DNA of 64,000 nucleotides from assembly GCA_022496185.1 (NCBI GenBank), contig WTXG01000034.1, positions 124,001-188,000 of the forward strand. Direction: 5' to 3'. Below the pieces are notes generated by a model. It was not told the origin of the DNA and made no database searches. It saw only the letters and a program-made list of their open reading frames with translations. The translations under genes were made by a program, and so were the position numbers. Shown here in pieces: positions 36,356-47,887 of the stretch (within the stretch, counting starts at the first letter, position 1; each line of letters begins with the position of its first letter). This DNA comes from Multifurca ochricompacta (taxonomy: Eukaryota > Basidiomycota > Agaricomycetes > Russulales > Russulaceae).

Positions 36356-39185
36356 ATGCCCAATCCAAGTACCCCACCCAACTCCTGATGAAACGCAGCT
36401 GTTAAAGAGTTTAGCTATCTATGTAGATAGCGGATAGGTTCAGTTGTTGTGGTCAAAACTAATATATTAATTAGTATCTTTACCTATGTAGATAGCGGAT
36501 AGGCTATTACTAAGCGTTAGCTAACTACAGTAAAGATAAGATACTGATACTCACTTCAGTTGTTGTGGTCAAAACTGAAGTGAACGCGTACAATGTAACG
36601 ACCTTTTACACTACATAGAAGCGTGACAATCATAACAGTAAATAGTTCTATTTACTTGTGACAAGATATAAGAAGGAATGTGTTGTGCGTGCAATGTGGA
36701 ATTGTATCTCAATCAGTTAATGGACGCACTTTAGCTTATCTTATCACGATCGTTAGATCGAGTCCACCCGGGAGTCCGGCTCGTCTCAACAACTCCAACG
36801 ACCCTCACCCAGGGAAAACACTCTCTGAGACAACCCCGTTGAAGAAGGATCTTCCAGGAAGTGAAACCCACAGCTCTCTACCTTACCTCAAAGCCTCAGA
36901 ACGCTATAAAAACATGACTTTTGACGCTTCTGAAAAATTTGTCGGGCCCATGCCTATCGACAAATTCTTATCGGAATTTGTTCCAAAGGCACACAAACCA
37001 CGACCAACAAATACAATATCATTTACCCAATCAACTGTTTCACAACACGAGAATGAATTTGTGAGTTCCTCTACCATCTGGTCGATGCATGATTCCAACG
37101 CTTACACCTGACATAGATTCAAGCAATCGATGCATCTGGACTTTGTCCTAACCTCAAATTTGTCAACACCACCACCTCACAGAAGGGACCATATCGCCTG
37201 AAACCTGACATCTCCGTTTATTCCGGCAATGGGATTGGTCCTGACAACCCAAACTCACTCGATTGGCGAGCGGTCGACTTGTGGATAGAGAACAAGGGCG
37301 AACGCAGCGACATATTCCGCACTCACGCAGAGATGAAGAAAGCCGAAGAACACGTAAAGAGTCACGTACGATGGACTAATACTGCCTACAAGATCTGCGG
37401 CCAGTTGCTCGCCTATGCATCAGCGCTCCATCGTTCCCAATTCCGCTTTTTCTCCTTTTCTGTCATCATTTTCAGTGAATCCGCTCGCCTACTTAGATGG
37501 GATCGTAGTGGTGTCATCTACACCGACGCATTCAAATGGGCCACACAACCAAACACCCTTTTCGAATTCTTTTGGAGATTTAATTTCCTTTCTGATGTCG
37601 ATCGCGGTTATGATACCACCGTTACCCCTGTACCTGACGACGACGCCGAAGTGGCCCTTTCTAAACTGAAGACCTACCAGGGATTGGGGAGTATCACGAA
37701 GACGGATCTTCACAAGTTCCTTGTCCGCGACGACATCAACGGAGAGCTCAGATCCTACATCACACCAGGTGCAGTGTGGTTTACAGAGGCCCTTTTCGGT
37801 CGCTCCACTTTTGGTTACATTGCTTATGATGTAACAACTACGAATCTCGTTTACCTGAAGGATTTCTGGCGCACTGATATTCCAGGGATCCAAAAGGAAG
37901 GCGACGTATATCGCGAATTGCACGATGCCCAAGTTCCCAACATTGCCAAGTTTGGAATAGCTGGAGATGTCCCTTTGTCGCCTGAACATACTGACGTCGC
38001 CTCGTTTACCACTCAGAGAACAAGGACCCAAGACTATATGAATAGGCCAGGAGGAGAACATGACTGGTGTCCTGGTCAACCATGTGTGGAACCTTATGTG
38101 CACTACCGATTGGTGTTGGAGACACTTGGGAAGCCTCTGAACACATACAAGTCAACAAGGCAACTGTGTGAGGTGATTCGGGATGCTATCATAGGTAAGT
38201 AATATGATTTATAATATGTGGTATACACGCTGAAGGATGGTCACAGCTCACTCTGCTGCATACGAGAGGACTGAAATATTGCATCGGGATGTGAGCGCGG
38301 GAAACATATTGATCAGTGATGAAGGATGTGGGATATTGATCGACTGGGACTTGTGTAAAAGGGTTCACAAAGGTGTGGAGGAGAAGGCAAGACAACATTC
38401 ACGGACAGTAAGTATGGTGATTAATGGATGAATGGATGAGAAGCTAATGAGGGCAACGTGTAGGGGACGTGGCAATTCATCTCTATATGGCGGCTATTGG
38501 AGCCGTCGTTTAGGCGGCATGAAATTTGTGACGACCTGGAATCGTTCTTTTGGGTTCTTGTATACCAGATTGCCAAGTGCAGGAGCCCTGGGGACAATGA
38601 CATGTTGAAGGCTATGCAATTGGTATTTGATGATCACTCAGGCGTGGGCAGCGACAATCTCGTCAGGGGTGGTGTCGGAAAATTTGACCTCCTCGGAGGT
38701 GCCCATATCCGCCCTGAAGTCATCGCATGGCTCGCCGCAACGCCTTGCAGTGACATAGTCGAGGATTGCGCTCCCTTTTCCGTGATCTCTATCTCCATGT
38801 AGTCCCGGAGTACAACAAATTCAAGGCCATGAAACAGGAAATCTTGGCCAAGCAAGAGAAACAACCACGAGTCCAGGACGCACGCAAAAAGCTTAGTTCA
38901 TCCGACTGGGTATTGAGCATCTTTGACAAGCACCTCGCCACTAGATGGGAAGTGGACGACGATGGTAGCTTGTGCAAGGACGAATTTCGTTTAGACTCAT
39001 CAGCAAGCAGGAATCGAAGGAAGCGCAAGGCCTCAGATGGCGACGATAATAGGACGATCGATGAAAGGCGCAGGGGACAGTTTCCACCGAGTTCAAAAAA
39101 AGAGAAAACGTCTGTGCTTGGGATACAAGGTAGCCGTGGTTCCGCTGCCACTGGGAGTTCCAAGGCACTCAGTGGACGTTCGTAG
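36356..39185 (+). CDS. FunK1-type protein kinase, exon 1 split by a solo LTR
   Basis: Coding parts: 36356-36385, 36797-37060, 37117-38194, 38247-38407 and 38464-39185. All introns are GT-AG and in phase. A 406-bp LTR plus a duplicated ACTCC separates the first two parts. The FunK1 domain shows ILHRDVSAGNILI (HRD loop), GILIDWDL (in place of DFG) and GTWQFIS.W, the usual FunK1 signatures; the N-terminal part (TPLKKDLPGSETHSSLPYL, WIENKGERSD) is also family-like. The C-terminus is basic (RNRRKRKASDG), perhaps nuclear. The frame shifts near 38765, between CSDIVED and LRSLFRDLYLHV, as if one base were missing; with it the exon sum is a multiple of three and the ancestral protein had 751 residues. 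FunK1 kinases are expanded in mushroom genomes; substrates are unknown. With the LTR present the first ATG meets a stop at once, but an in-frame ATG inside the LTR (36680) could serve. Confidence 0.85.
36386..36791 (+). mobile_element. Solo LTR (copy 1) with 5-bp target duplication
   Basis: The element begins TGATGAAACG and ends CTCAACA, that is TG...CA, and is flanked on both sides by ACTCC (36381-36385 and 36792-36796). This is the signature of LTR-retrotransposon integration followed by LTR recombination. It carries an internal hairpin (CACTTCAGTT...AACTGAAGTG, 36552-36583) and, near the right end, tRNA-like A and B box sequences. Copies 2 and 3 are at 40190-40535 (plus) and 39514-39727 (minus). 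Confidence 0.85.
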
Positions 39186-39513
39186 TGGGTGGGGTTTGAA
39201 GGACCCGTTGCCCTGTTTCGATGTCCACCTTATTTCTTTATGATACTCGCTTAGTCCTCTCCGTGCACGCCCCTTTGTTATAATAGCTAGTTAGTTTAAT
39301 GTATCTTTGAATATACAGGTTGAAGTGATGGTCTGATAGACGGTGATAGTTGTGAGTCTGTGTCTGAAGCTGAGTTGACAGTGCTATTGACGACTTGGCC
39401 ATCTTCATGAACACAAAACATTACACGGCGCCATAGGGGAAGTTCCGGACCATACATGCCATGAGACTGAGGAGCCTGGATGAGCGTGGTTGGGACCACG
39501 GGTCCGAGTCTTC

Positions 39514-39727
39514 TTGATGAGACGGGCTAGTAGCGACGGGATAGTTTAGGACCGGACAGCCGGACACCTTTGATCGTGATAAGATAATCTAAAGTGCGTC
39601 CATCAACTGGAGACAATTCCACATTGCATGCACAACACGTTCCTTTGTATTAATTAGTTATGTTTCTCTCCTTACTGTCATACTCTTTTAGTAGTATATA
39701 AGGACTCTATTCTGTACACGCGTATTG
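39514..39727 (-). repeat. LTR copy 3, truncated and inverted
   Basis: In reverse complement it matches the right half of the LTR at 36386-36791: GTGTACAGAATAG, a GTGTTGTGCATGCAATGTGG block, GGACGCACTTTAGATTATC, and an end TCTCATCA in place of TCTCAACA. The left half is missing. Confidence 0.75.
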
Positions 39728-40189
39728 ACACTGGATCTTTGTGTTCTCATGTCAGAAAGTGCCATCCCCTGTGGTTACCCGGGAAGATAAATGTGATTGT
39801 TAACTTTCTTCTCTCTGTCACTGTTCACAGTAGATTGAACACTTTGGATGTCTGGAAAAAGAAAGGATGCGGAGGTATTGCGCGATGCTGGATGGGACAG
39901 TCCCAATGAGACAAGATAAGATTGGGATTAGATGCGCTTGGTAATCATTTATGTGGGTTGCCGCACACTGCTCCAACCTAGGGCTGCGCGCGTACCATAG
40001 CTTACGGTATGACGGTGCCATAGTATGGTGCCATACCTGTACCATGCCAGCTCAAGTCAATCATCAAGATGGATGGTTATGGGTACGGAAAACGCTGTCT
40101 GAACCTGTCAAAAAATGGCCATAGATGGCATTAGATGGCATGGATGGCAGGGCTTTAATCTTGTCATTAAGCCACCAAAACTCCCCCAC

Positions 40190-40535
40190 TATAGTATCTT
40201 TACCTATTTAGATAGTAGATAAGTGTTAGCTAAATATGGTAAAGATAAGAGATAAGATAAACTAACTAATACTCACTTCAGTTTATGTGGTCAAAACTGA
40301 AGTGAACATGTACAGAATAGTGACCTTTTATACTGCTCAGAGGAGCATGACAATAAGTAGAATAAATATAGTTATTTAAATGTGACAAGACAGAAGGAAT
40401 GTGTTGTGTGTGCAATGTCTCTGAATCAATTATCTGACGCACTTTAGATTATCTTATCATAATCATAAGATTGAGTCCACCCAGGAGCCCGGCTGTCCGG
40501 TCTCTGGTCCCAGTTGCAACCGGCCCATCTCAACA
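40190..40535 (+). repeat. LTR copy 2, 5'-truncated
   Basis: It matches copy 1 from TAGTATCTTTACCTA through the CACTTCAGTT/AACTGAAGTG hairpin to the end ATCTCAACA, with about 20 percent differences and a small extra stretch near the end. It lies in the same orientation as copy 1, about 3.8 kb away. Confidence 0.75.
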
Positions 40536-40701
40536 GCATATTATGGATTATGGAGTAGATTAGATTAGTGGATGGGGCACGATCTCCCTCCGTTGCCTGA
40601 CAAGAAGCAGTTGCATCTTGCACACACACAAGCTGATACTGCACTGGGTCGTTGAGCTGTCTATTAGTCTATATATTTGATTTTTTGCCTTATTGTAATT
40701 G

Positions 40702-41100
40702 AATTTTGGTCTGCCAGAGTCCAGTTGGAGGTATGCTCGCATGTACCACTTGGCTTCAGGAGTTGCCTTGTGCAAGCCTGAATATAGTTTTTGGATGCCC
40801 CCTTTTGGGGCATGTTTTGGTATTGCTTCTCTGATGTCTCTTTTGTGATAATGTACCTACAATTGAGGGAGTTCATGTTCCAGTATGCCCTGTTTACACC
40901 AATCACACTCACAGAAGCAAATGCAATGCTTGAAGTCCCTCTATGAGTTTCAGATTATGGCTGGTAAAGTAGATTGTTGGGTATTGTACTCATAAACTAC
41001 ATAAAAAGGTGTAGAATAGCCATAAGAATACACCCATTCATTGTTTTATCACTCTAAGCTTCTTGCTCATGCTACCCTGGTCAACTTTATTTTCTCTAGT
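40702..41100 (+). repeat. Fragment of the Copia-type LTR
   Basis: From ATTTTGGTCTGCCA to TTTTCTCTAGTA it aligns with 46272-46665, including TTGCCTTGTGCAAGCCTGAATATA, the TTTTTGGATGCCCCC block and AAACTACATAAAAAGG (all shared with small differences). Only this central portion of the LTR is present. Confidence 0.75.
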
Positions 41101-41266
41101 AATACCGTCTACTACCGTATACCGTAAAACGGCCGTACTGTACCCGTACCGTACCGTCAGCGATCCGGTGAGTACCAAAAACGGAAAGTGTACGGGTCAG
41201 CCGTACCCGTCCTTCACCGTCAAATAGACGGCCGTCACCGTCAAACGGACGGCGCGCAGCCCTAGA

Positions 41267-42061
41267 CACCCGCACCTCTCTGACAGCCATGATTCATCCA
41301 ATCATCTTCACCAATTAATATATATCCACCATTTGTGCATGCATGAGGGGGAGGGAGGGGCCAACTTGGTACTTTTATCCCAATTATTCTGTACCTACAA
41401 ATCTTTTCATTTGTTGACAGGTAGGGTAGGGGTTCACACTACTTGAAAGGGTGTCCGAATCCGATGGACGGCGGGTGGTGCCGCTTCGTCCCGTCTCTCT
41501 GTCCGATTTTTAATAAAAATAAAAATAAAATAAATAAAAAGAGAAGGAGAGAGAGAGAGAGAGAAGGCATAACCACTTCCGAAACATCGGAGATGATGAA
41601 TGAGGCTCTGCCAGTGGAAGGGCTGACCAGACAAAGTACTTTAGTAAAAGTAGTGATAGCCACGGTAATAATGAACTTGACCCTGAATCCTTGACGGCAA
41701 TCAGCCCCGGAATGAACAGTGTCAATCAGCCATTTTCCTTTCTTTTTTTAAAATTAAAAAAAATCAAAAAAATCAAAAAATCAAACAGTACCATTTGTTC
41801 GGGTCGGGTCAACTGAGTTAGTATCTATCTGTCTAGCAAAATGATGTAAACCTTATCAGCCTCTTATCAGCTTCAGATAATGCCGGGGCTTACGCGTAAC
41901 TTGAAGTCTGCCCAGATAAATTGCATACGTGTGTACAGCAGCCGCGATGACGGCGATGAAAAAGCAATACGTTTACGCACCGGAAAACCTATCAAGACAT
42001 GTTACACCCATCACTCTTTTCCTATAGTTCCCGCTGCCCTCTAATCGGATCCAGTCTCTCA
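41267..42061 (-). repeat. Dispersed repeat, right copy (about 790 bp)
   Basis: This is the reverse complement of window positions 1-792, with a few substitutions and indels in the CT, A and T runs. Its homology stops right at the end of the TIR element at 41265, so the TIR element, or a rearrangement, cut it there. The outer end, TGTGAGAGAC in reverse complement, sits at 42061. Confidence 0.8.
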
Positions 42062-42648
42062 CAAGCAGTCCTAGCATATATAACACCTAGATACTAGACA
42101 CCTCGAGTCTTAGACATGAGACTTGACCCCCTGTGGGTTTCAGTACCTAACTAAACTGTGTTACCCCTTTTCTTTCTCTGAGTTGTCCTCCAAATAACCT
42201 TGGATGTCTAAACTGCTAAACATCTCCCTCAGAGATCTCGAACCACGACCCCCGATCTCGCACGCGATACGATCTGCCGACCGTAACGCTCAATTTGACA
42301 AAGCCTCATTATTTTATCACTCTACTCATTTGGCTTCAGTTGTAGCCCAGCTATTTTTCCATCTAAGTTGGCAGTAAAGATGTATTAGCTGGAGGGCAAC
42401 AATCATTGCCGATGAAATAAAATAAAGTTTTGCTAGCATTCGGTGACGACGGCAGCGACCAGGTATATAAATAATTACACAAGCTGTAAGAATGGTGGGG
42501 TCCCGCAATACGTCTTTAATGAGGGAGCAAGAATACCTCATCACACGAAGACGGTGGGTAAGCCAGAGTGGCGACTCGGACTCGGATTGAACTTATCGAG
42601 ATCGATTCAAAGAAAAACAAGGGGATATTAGGCTCGGGATCAGGCTAA
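42062..42648. other. Intergenic between repeat and laccase 1
   Basis: No gene. A tRNA-like B-box (GGTTCGAGATC on the minus strand, near 42232-42242) is present, but no complete cloverleaf could be drawn. Confidence 0.4.
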
Positions 42649-45151
42649 TTAAGTGAACGAATTATAGACCGGGCAAAGGTCGTTCCAAGCATCTAAGGAA
42701 AAGAAGATATTCCGGTAAGCCTTCTGGCCAAAGTCAGGTATTTGGGTCTGTCCAAACTTACCGGGCACGACATCCACGGATGGCACCTCAGGGAGGTCCT
42801 CCACGAACACCACGGCAAAGCCCCTAATACACGCCGGGACATCAACCACATGAGACGTCGGACAAGGACACTGAATGACTCACTTTGTCGAGTGCCAGTT
42901 GACGTGGCAATTAAGAATCCACGGGCCGGGGTTGTCCGTGAAAAACCGGATCGTGACATTATCGCCCGCGCTGCCCATGCTCACGACATCGCGAATCATA
43001 GGGTCGTCATAGTTGTACGTGGAGCTTCCTGGGCTACGAACGACATGGAACGCGTGACCATGTAAGTGGATTGGGTGCTATAAAATAACAGCAAACAAAG
43101 ACCATATGTCAGGGAACCGTAGTTTATAGACTAGAAGGTTGCGTGTAGAAGACTCACAGGGCCGCCGTCGACACCGGCAGGAAGAGTTATCTCGACGCTC
43201 TTGTTGGCTTTGAGCTCGTAGATGCTGTAAACAGGAACGAGGTCCGACACCCTCTGTGCACCGGACAGGATCTGGAGCAGGACAGGAGTAGTTGGGGATA
43301 CAAAGTGGGCGCCATTAACGAAGAACTGTTCGAAGTCACTGTTCTAGAGTTTTTTTTTTTTGGGTCGATCCTGAAGTGCATTGCAATAGAGAGAGCAGTT
43401 GCTTACGAATGTGGCCACCAAGTTAAAGTTGATGTCAGCCCCGCCAGGGAAGGGCTCTCCGGGCTGACTCATCCAATTTCAGTTTTTCTATGTTACTATA
43501 ACACATGAGTCTGAAAGATCAATATACTCACAACAGGTGTAGGTTCGAGTGGCTGGGAATATTAAACGTGAGCTGCATAATTGAAGATAGTCATATGGGA
43601 CCTACGTGGAGATTTGTCTCGACGAGTGGGAGCGAACTTGTCGGGATGTTCACATTAGGATCAGACAATGGATCCTGGATAGGGGCTCCTAAATATCGAA
43701 GGATGGCTACGTTAGTGAAGCCGGCATAGCCCTTGTCCGATAAATTGGGTAGGGCACGGATCCCTGCGCGCATTTGAATTAAATTACCAAGTATAACACA
43801 GAGGAGAAATCCTTACAGTAATTATCAACCGCCTGATCTGCGGTGAGCTGTAAAAATACAAAGGTGAGGCAATTCCTCTATCAACAAGATCAACAAAATC
43901 GCCTTACGACAACCGAGTATCGTTGACCTGTTCACCAAGCGTTAGTCAATATACTGACAATTTACATTGGCTTCGCTTACCAGCAAATATCTGGAGCGAA
44001 TCAACGACCAGAGGCTGAACGTTGTTACCATCGACCTCGATGATGGTCAGTTGATGGCTATCAATCGAGAAAGTGAAATTGGGATCGCAAGATATGGACA
44101 CAAGGCGGAGTCGGTAGCTGTTATGGCGCGACGCGTTAACATTTGGTTTAACTTTTATAGACAAGCGGAAGACTAACCGCATGCCGGACAAAACATTCAC
44201 GACAGCAAGTGGAACGCTAGGGCCGCCAGCATAACGACCAAGGCCGTTAATCAGGGTAGAGTTGAATACCCTTCAAGATTCTGAGCTTTGCCAAACTACC
44301 AAGGGGTAAAACACTTACGGAGCCAATGGCGCCACCGTCGAGACGAAGTGGTACCAATCAGCAAGGGTAATAACAGTACTCTCTGAAAGTAAGAGGTCTA
44401 ACGAGAGCCCTTTTAGAATTGGGTATTTATCTCACCGTCGTCAACGTCATACAGACTAGCCTGGGGGTCATTCGGATCATAAATGACCAAAGGTCCACGC
44501 AAACCATCACAGTATTGAGCATCGAAGTGGCTATGGTACCAGTATGTGCCCTGAAATAGTAGTAAAAGTAGTTAGCAGATATCGTGAGATTAGAGTACGA
44601 TACAATACCGCTTGCTCTTCCGTATTGAATTTATAAAGAAAACTCTCCTTCGGTATAATTGGGCACTGAGTAACGAAGGCAGAACCGTCGGCGTAGTTGG
44701 TAGTCCTTTGAAAGATACCGTGCCAATGCTGCAGAATACAAACATTTAACTTTGCACGCGAGCCGAAAAGATAATGTGATTCCCCACAATAGAAGTCGCC
44801 AGGTCCATGGAGTTATCTGTCAACTGATTAATGACGTTGATTGCAAAATCATCGCCCTGGAGAGAGCGGCGTCAAAAATCAGCAGCTACAAGAATGAGCT
44901 TTAGCATGTTTACCTTGTTTGCTTGATCAATGGACCAGGGAAGACACCGCTGGCGAGGACGGCACTACAGACGGGGTGCTGCCTTAGGGTTTGCTTCATA
45001 AGCGCAGAAGATGAATGACTTACGAGCGTAGAAACCCATCTGGGGATATTTCGCTGTTGACGATTGGAAGGTCTGTCACGGGACCAAGGGCAGCGAAAGC
45101 CCTCTCTGAGATAACAGGGAGGAGTGCAAAAAAATAGAGAAACTGAAGCAT
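42649..45151 (-). CDS. Laccase 1, copper site altered and frame broken
   Basis: Seventeen exons can be followed from [13 protein letters not shown] (signal peptide, 45151) to the stop at 42649. Copper motifs: [16 protein letters not shown] and [10 protein letters not shown] are intact. The fourth, normally HCHIDWH, reads NCHVNWH (codons at 42904-42912), so the first His, a type-3 copper ligand, is replaced by Asn and the next residues (STKGF for LEAGF) also differ. The residue ten past the Cys is Phe, as in high-potential laccases. Exon 2 (44964-44914) leaves the wrong phase for exon 3, as if one base were missing near 44914-44926. Laccases are secreted blue copper oxidases that take electrons from phenols and reduce O2 to water. 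This copy probably lacks that activity, either as a pseudogene or a neofunctionalised protein. It shares every intron position with the other two copies. Confidence 0.88.
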
Positions 45152-46006
45152 GTATGACAGGAGAGCTGTTAAACGAGGGGATCAAAAGCCTTAGAAGGCT
45201 CGTGAGGGCTACCCATATTTTGAGGCATTTTATGTCATGAAACAGCCGCCCATGAGACGGTCTTCTCCCGTTAGAACCTCAAAAGTGATGATGGTGTCTA
45301 TGGCCCATATTCATTCGATTTTAATTGAACCGTAGAGTGAGTGATACCATATGGATTGATCCGAGACACCATAGAGTGACTGGCCTAGCAAAGGCACACC
45401 GGGCGAAACTGCCTTCGATATCTGCAGATAGTGATGGCAGGAATGGAACTCTGGTCGCTTTGTCGGCTCCGGGTAATGGTTCGCATAGCTCGATATTACG
45501 TAACGAGAAATACATACATAAATAATTATATTGAACACCTGAGACCGCAAAGCCTCCGTTGCACTGGGAGAGGTATATTTTTGTCCGACCCCCATGGGAG
45601 GGAATCTATCAAGCCCAAAGGAATACCAGCGTGGGAAATCTTATTGGCCCTCTCGCATATTTTATTTCCTTATACCTGTTGTCTCCACTTCTTCTATTGC
45701 AACTACAATCTTGTGGTAGGACGATCTACTGTCCAATCTCGTTTAATTTAGCTTCTAGCTCGGGCGTTGGACGGGAAACCTCTTGCTGTCACCACTTCTG
45801 GCTCGGCCCGTTTGCTCTCTCTCTTCCATTACTTCTCTCAATAACATTTCTGACATTAATTCGACAGACTCGGATACTTACCATCTTAAGTTAGTTATTA
45901 AATTGTGCGCGTTCCGGGTCGCTTGCCCGCTCATTCCTTTACATCCGGTTTCCGTCCTTATTACTTGGCCTCATCCTCTTTCATCTCGTCTCGCGTGGCT
46001 TCACCC
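45152..46006. other. Intergenic upstream of laccase 1
   Basis: It contains the laccase 1 promoter; I see no clear TATA box. No other gene was recognised. Confidence 0.4.
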
Positions 46007-47880
46007 TGTATGGATCTGATCTGTGGTGAGTGCAAGGCAAAGCTTGTTCCTGAAAGGAGAGAAGCAGGGGAGAGATGAGAGAGGAGGGAGCCCTGAGATA
46101 ATCTTTGACTTCAATGAAGGGTATGTTGTACTTTGAACTTGTGAATATGTGCCTGCTGGTTCCATTTGACCTTGTCCTTGACATTCTCAAGGTTCTTTAG
46201 CACACAAAGAGAAAGAGAGAGAGAGAATACTAGATTGCTGGCTCACTGGCTGTTCTACTACAAGCATGGCGGATTTTGGTCTGCCACACTTGGCTTTGGG
46301 GATTGCCTTGTGCAAGCCTGAATATAATTTTTGGATGCCCCCTTTGGTGGCATGTTCTGGTCTTGTTTTTGTCATGATTTTTTGTGATGAGATCACATTT
46401 CTGTTTCACCCTCCTTGTTACTGAGGGTTTTCCCTACCACTCTAGAATGTTTGTATGCAAAAGCCAATGCAATGCCTTTTGTCTTTATGAGTTTCAGATT
46501 AGTTACTACTGTGATCCCTCATGTAGATTGTCAACTATTGTACACATAAACTACATAAAAAGGGGCTGTGGAATAGCCCCAAGAATTTGAGAAATGTCCC
46601 TGTCCATTGCTTCATAACTCTAAAACTCTTGCTTGCACTACCCTGCTCAACTCTATATTCTCTCTAAAGCATTGAATGTATGTACCTTTTATATACTTGT
46701 AGAGAGACCTAGTTTGTTATGAAGCAGAAGCAGATGAATGATGGTGAAGCCATGTGAAGTGTAAGGGTATGAATAGGCAAGTGGCCACAATATCAGAACC
46801 TGTCTGAGAGACTAAAGTCTGGTGTGTGGCTGGGAATCACGAAAAGGACCCGTATGTACTCCATGTAACACGCTCATGACTTACATTCTACCAGTCCACA
46901 GTGATTCCTGTTACTACAACAGATAATTATCCAAATCTAAATCCATCTTCGCGTGTCCCTATTTTCTTTGCGTTGCATCTATGGGCCCTGCTGTCGCAAT
47001 GAAAACTTACCCTGCATTTTTCTTATATGCACTACCCAACACAATGGCTGATGACTCAAAGATCACCTATCAGGATTGCATGATGCATGAAGGGGCTATC
47101 ACAAGTCATCATAAGTACCACAATGGCCAGCACAGTTGGAGGTCTTTCCCCTGATCAACGATGGATGGCGCATGAAGCTACTGGATTGGCATATCTGTAC
47201 CCAACATAATCTTCAACCGGATCAAAGAGAAAGCAGCCACAAAGGACATTTGGGATGGACTGAAGGACTTGTTCAAGAAAAAATCAAGTAGCATGTTGTT
47301 TGATCACAACCTGAAGTGTGGGGAGGATGATAACATTTGTGCCCACCTTGACAAGATTGAGAAGCGAGCTTCTCTCACATCTATTGGGAGAACTATCAGC
47401 GAAGACGAATATGTCGACATTCTCACAAGCTCCCTTCCACCATCTTACGACACTGCCATCGATTCCCTCACAACCACATACAACACCAGTAATTTGGCCT
47501 TGACTCCTGCAGCCGTCAAGAGAGAGTGTGTGTGTGTCACTATGAACACGTACGAAAAGAAGTTCTTCCACAAAGACAAATCGCCTCAAGATGAAGCAGC
47601 CAGCACAGAAAGAAAACCAAATGCAATATCAACTGTTTTAACTGCCATAAGAAGCAATAGTGCAAACACTGTTGCTGCGATCACGGAGAAGACCATTGAT
47701 ATCGAGTCTTGGGGTGTGATAGAAGAGTTAGGCAATACAACGCAAAATCAAAACAATCTACCAGAAGAGATGGCAAGTGCAACACTTACTCTGAAACCAA
47801 GCTCTATGATTCTGGTGCTTGACAGTATATCTCCCCATTCCTTCAGCATTTCACCTCTTACCGATCCATCCGACAAATGA
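46007..47880 (+). mobile_element. Degenerate Ty1/Copia retrotransposon (LTR, gag, start of protease)
   Basis: An LTR-like sequence starts TGTATGGATC at 46007 and runs to about 46760 or beyond. An open stretch then encodes a Copia gag core (IKEKAATKDIWDGLKDLF, then DNICAHLDKIEKRASL and SLPPSYDTAIDSL), best read at 47220-47600. Near 47795-47880, in another frame, LYDSGA followed by ISPF recalls the Copia protease active-site region. The frame changes and stops show it is dead, and integrase, reverse transcriptase and the second LTR are absent. It lies between laccase 1 and laccase 2 on the opposite strand and may have arrived after their duplication. Confidence 0.8.
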
Positions 47881-47887
47881 GTTTTTC

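Larger units (their letters stand above)
39978..41265. mobile_element. Possible DNA-transposon remnant with 14-bp TIRs
   Basis: CTAGGGCTGCGCGC at 39978-39991 is repeated in perfect inversion at 41252-41265. Both ends continue into subterminal tracts rich in CCGT/ACGGT and TACC/GGTA motifs, which are typical of hAT-like elements (whose ends often read TAGGG). No 8-bp target duplication is seen (CTCCAACC versus GACACCCG), and no transposase is present. Between the ends lie LTR copy 2 and a Copia-LTR fragment, so the unit is nested or composite. Confidence 0.45.

Noticed and set aside
42225..42300. Minus-strand tRNA-like sequence with GGTTCGAGATC
   Set aside because: I could not draw acceptor and D stems; at most a degenerate relic.
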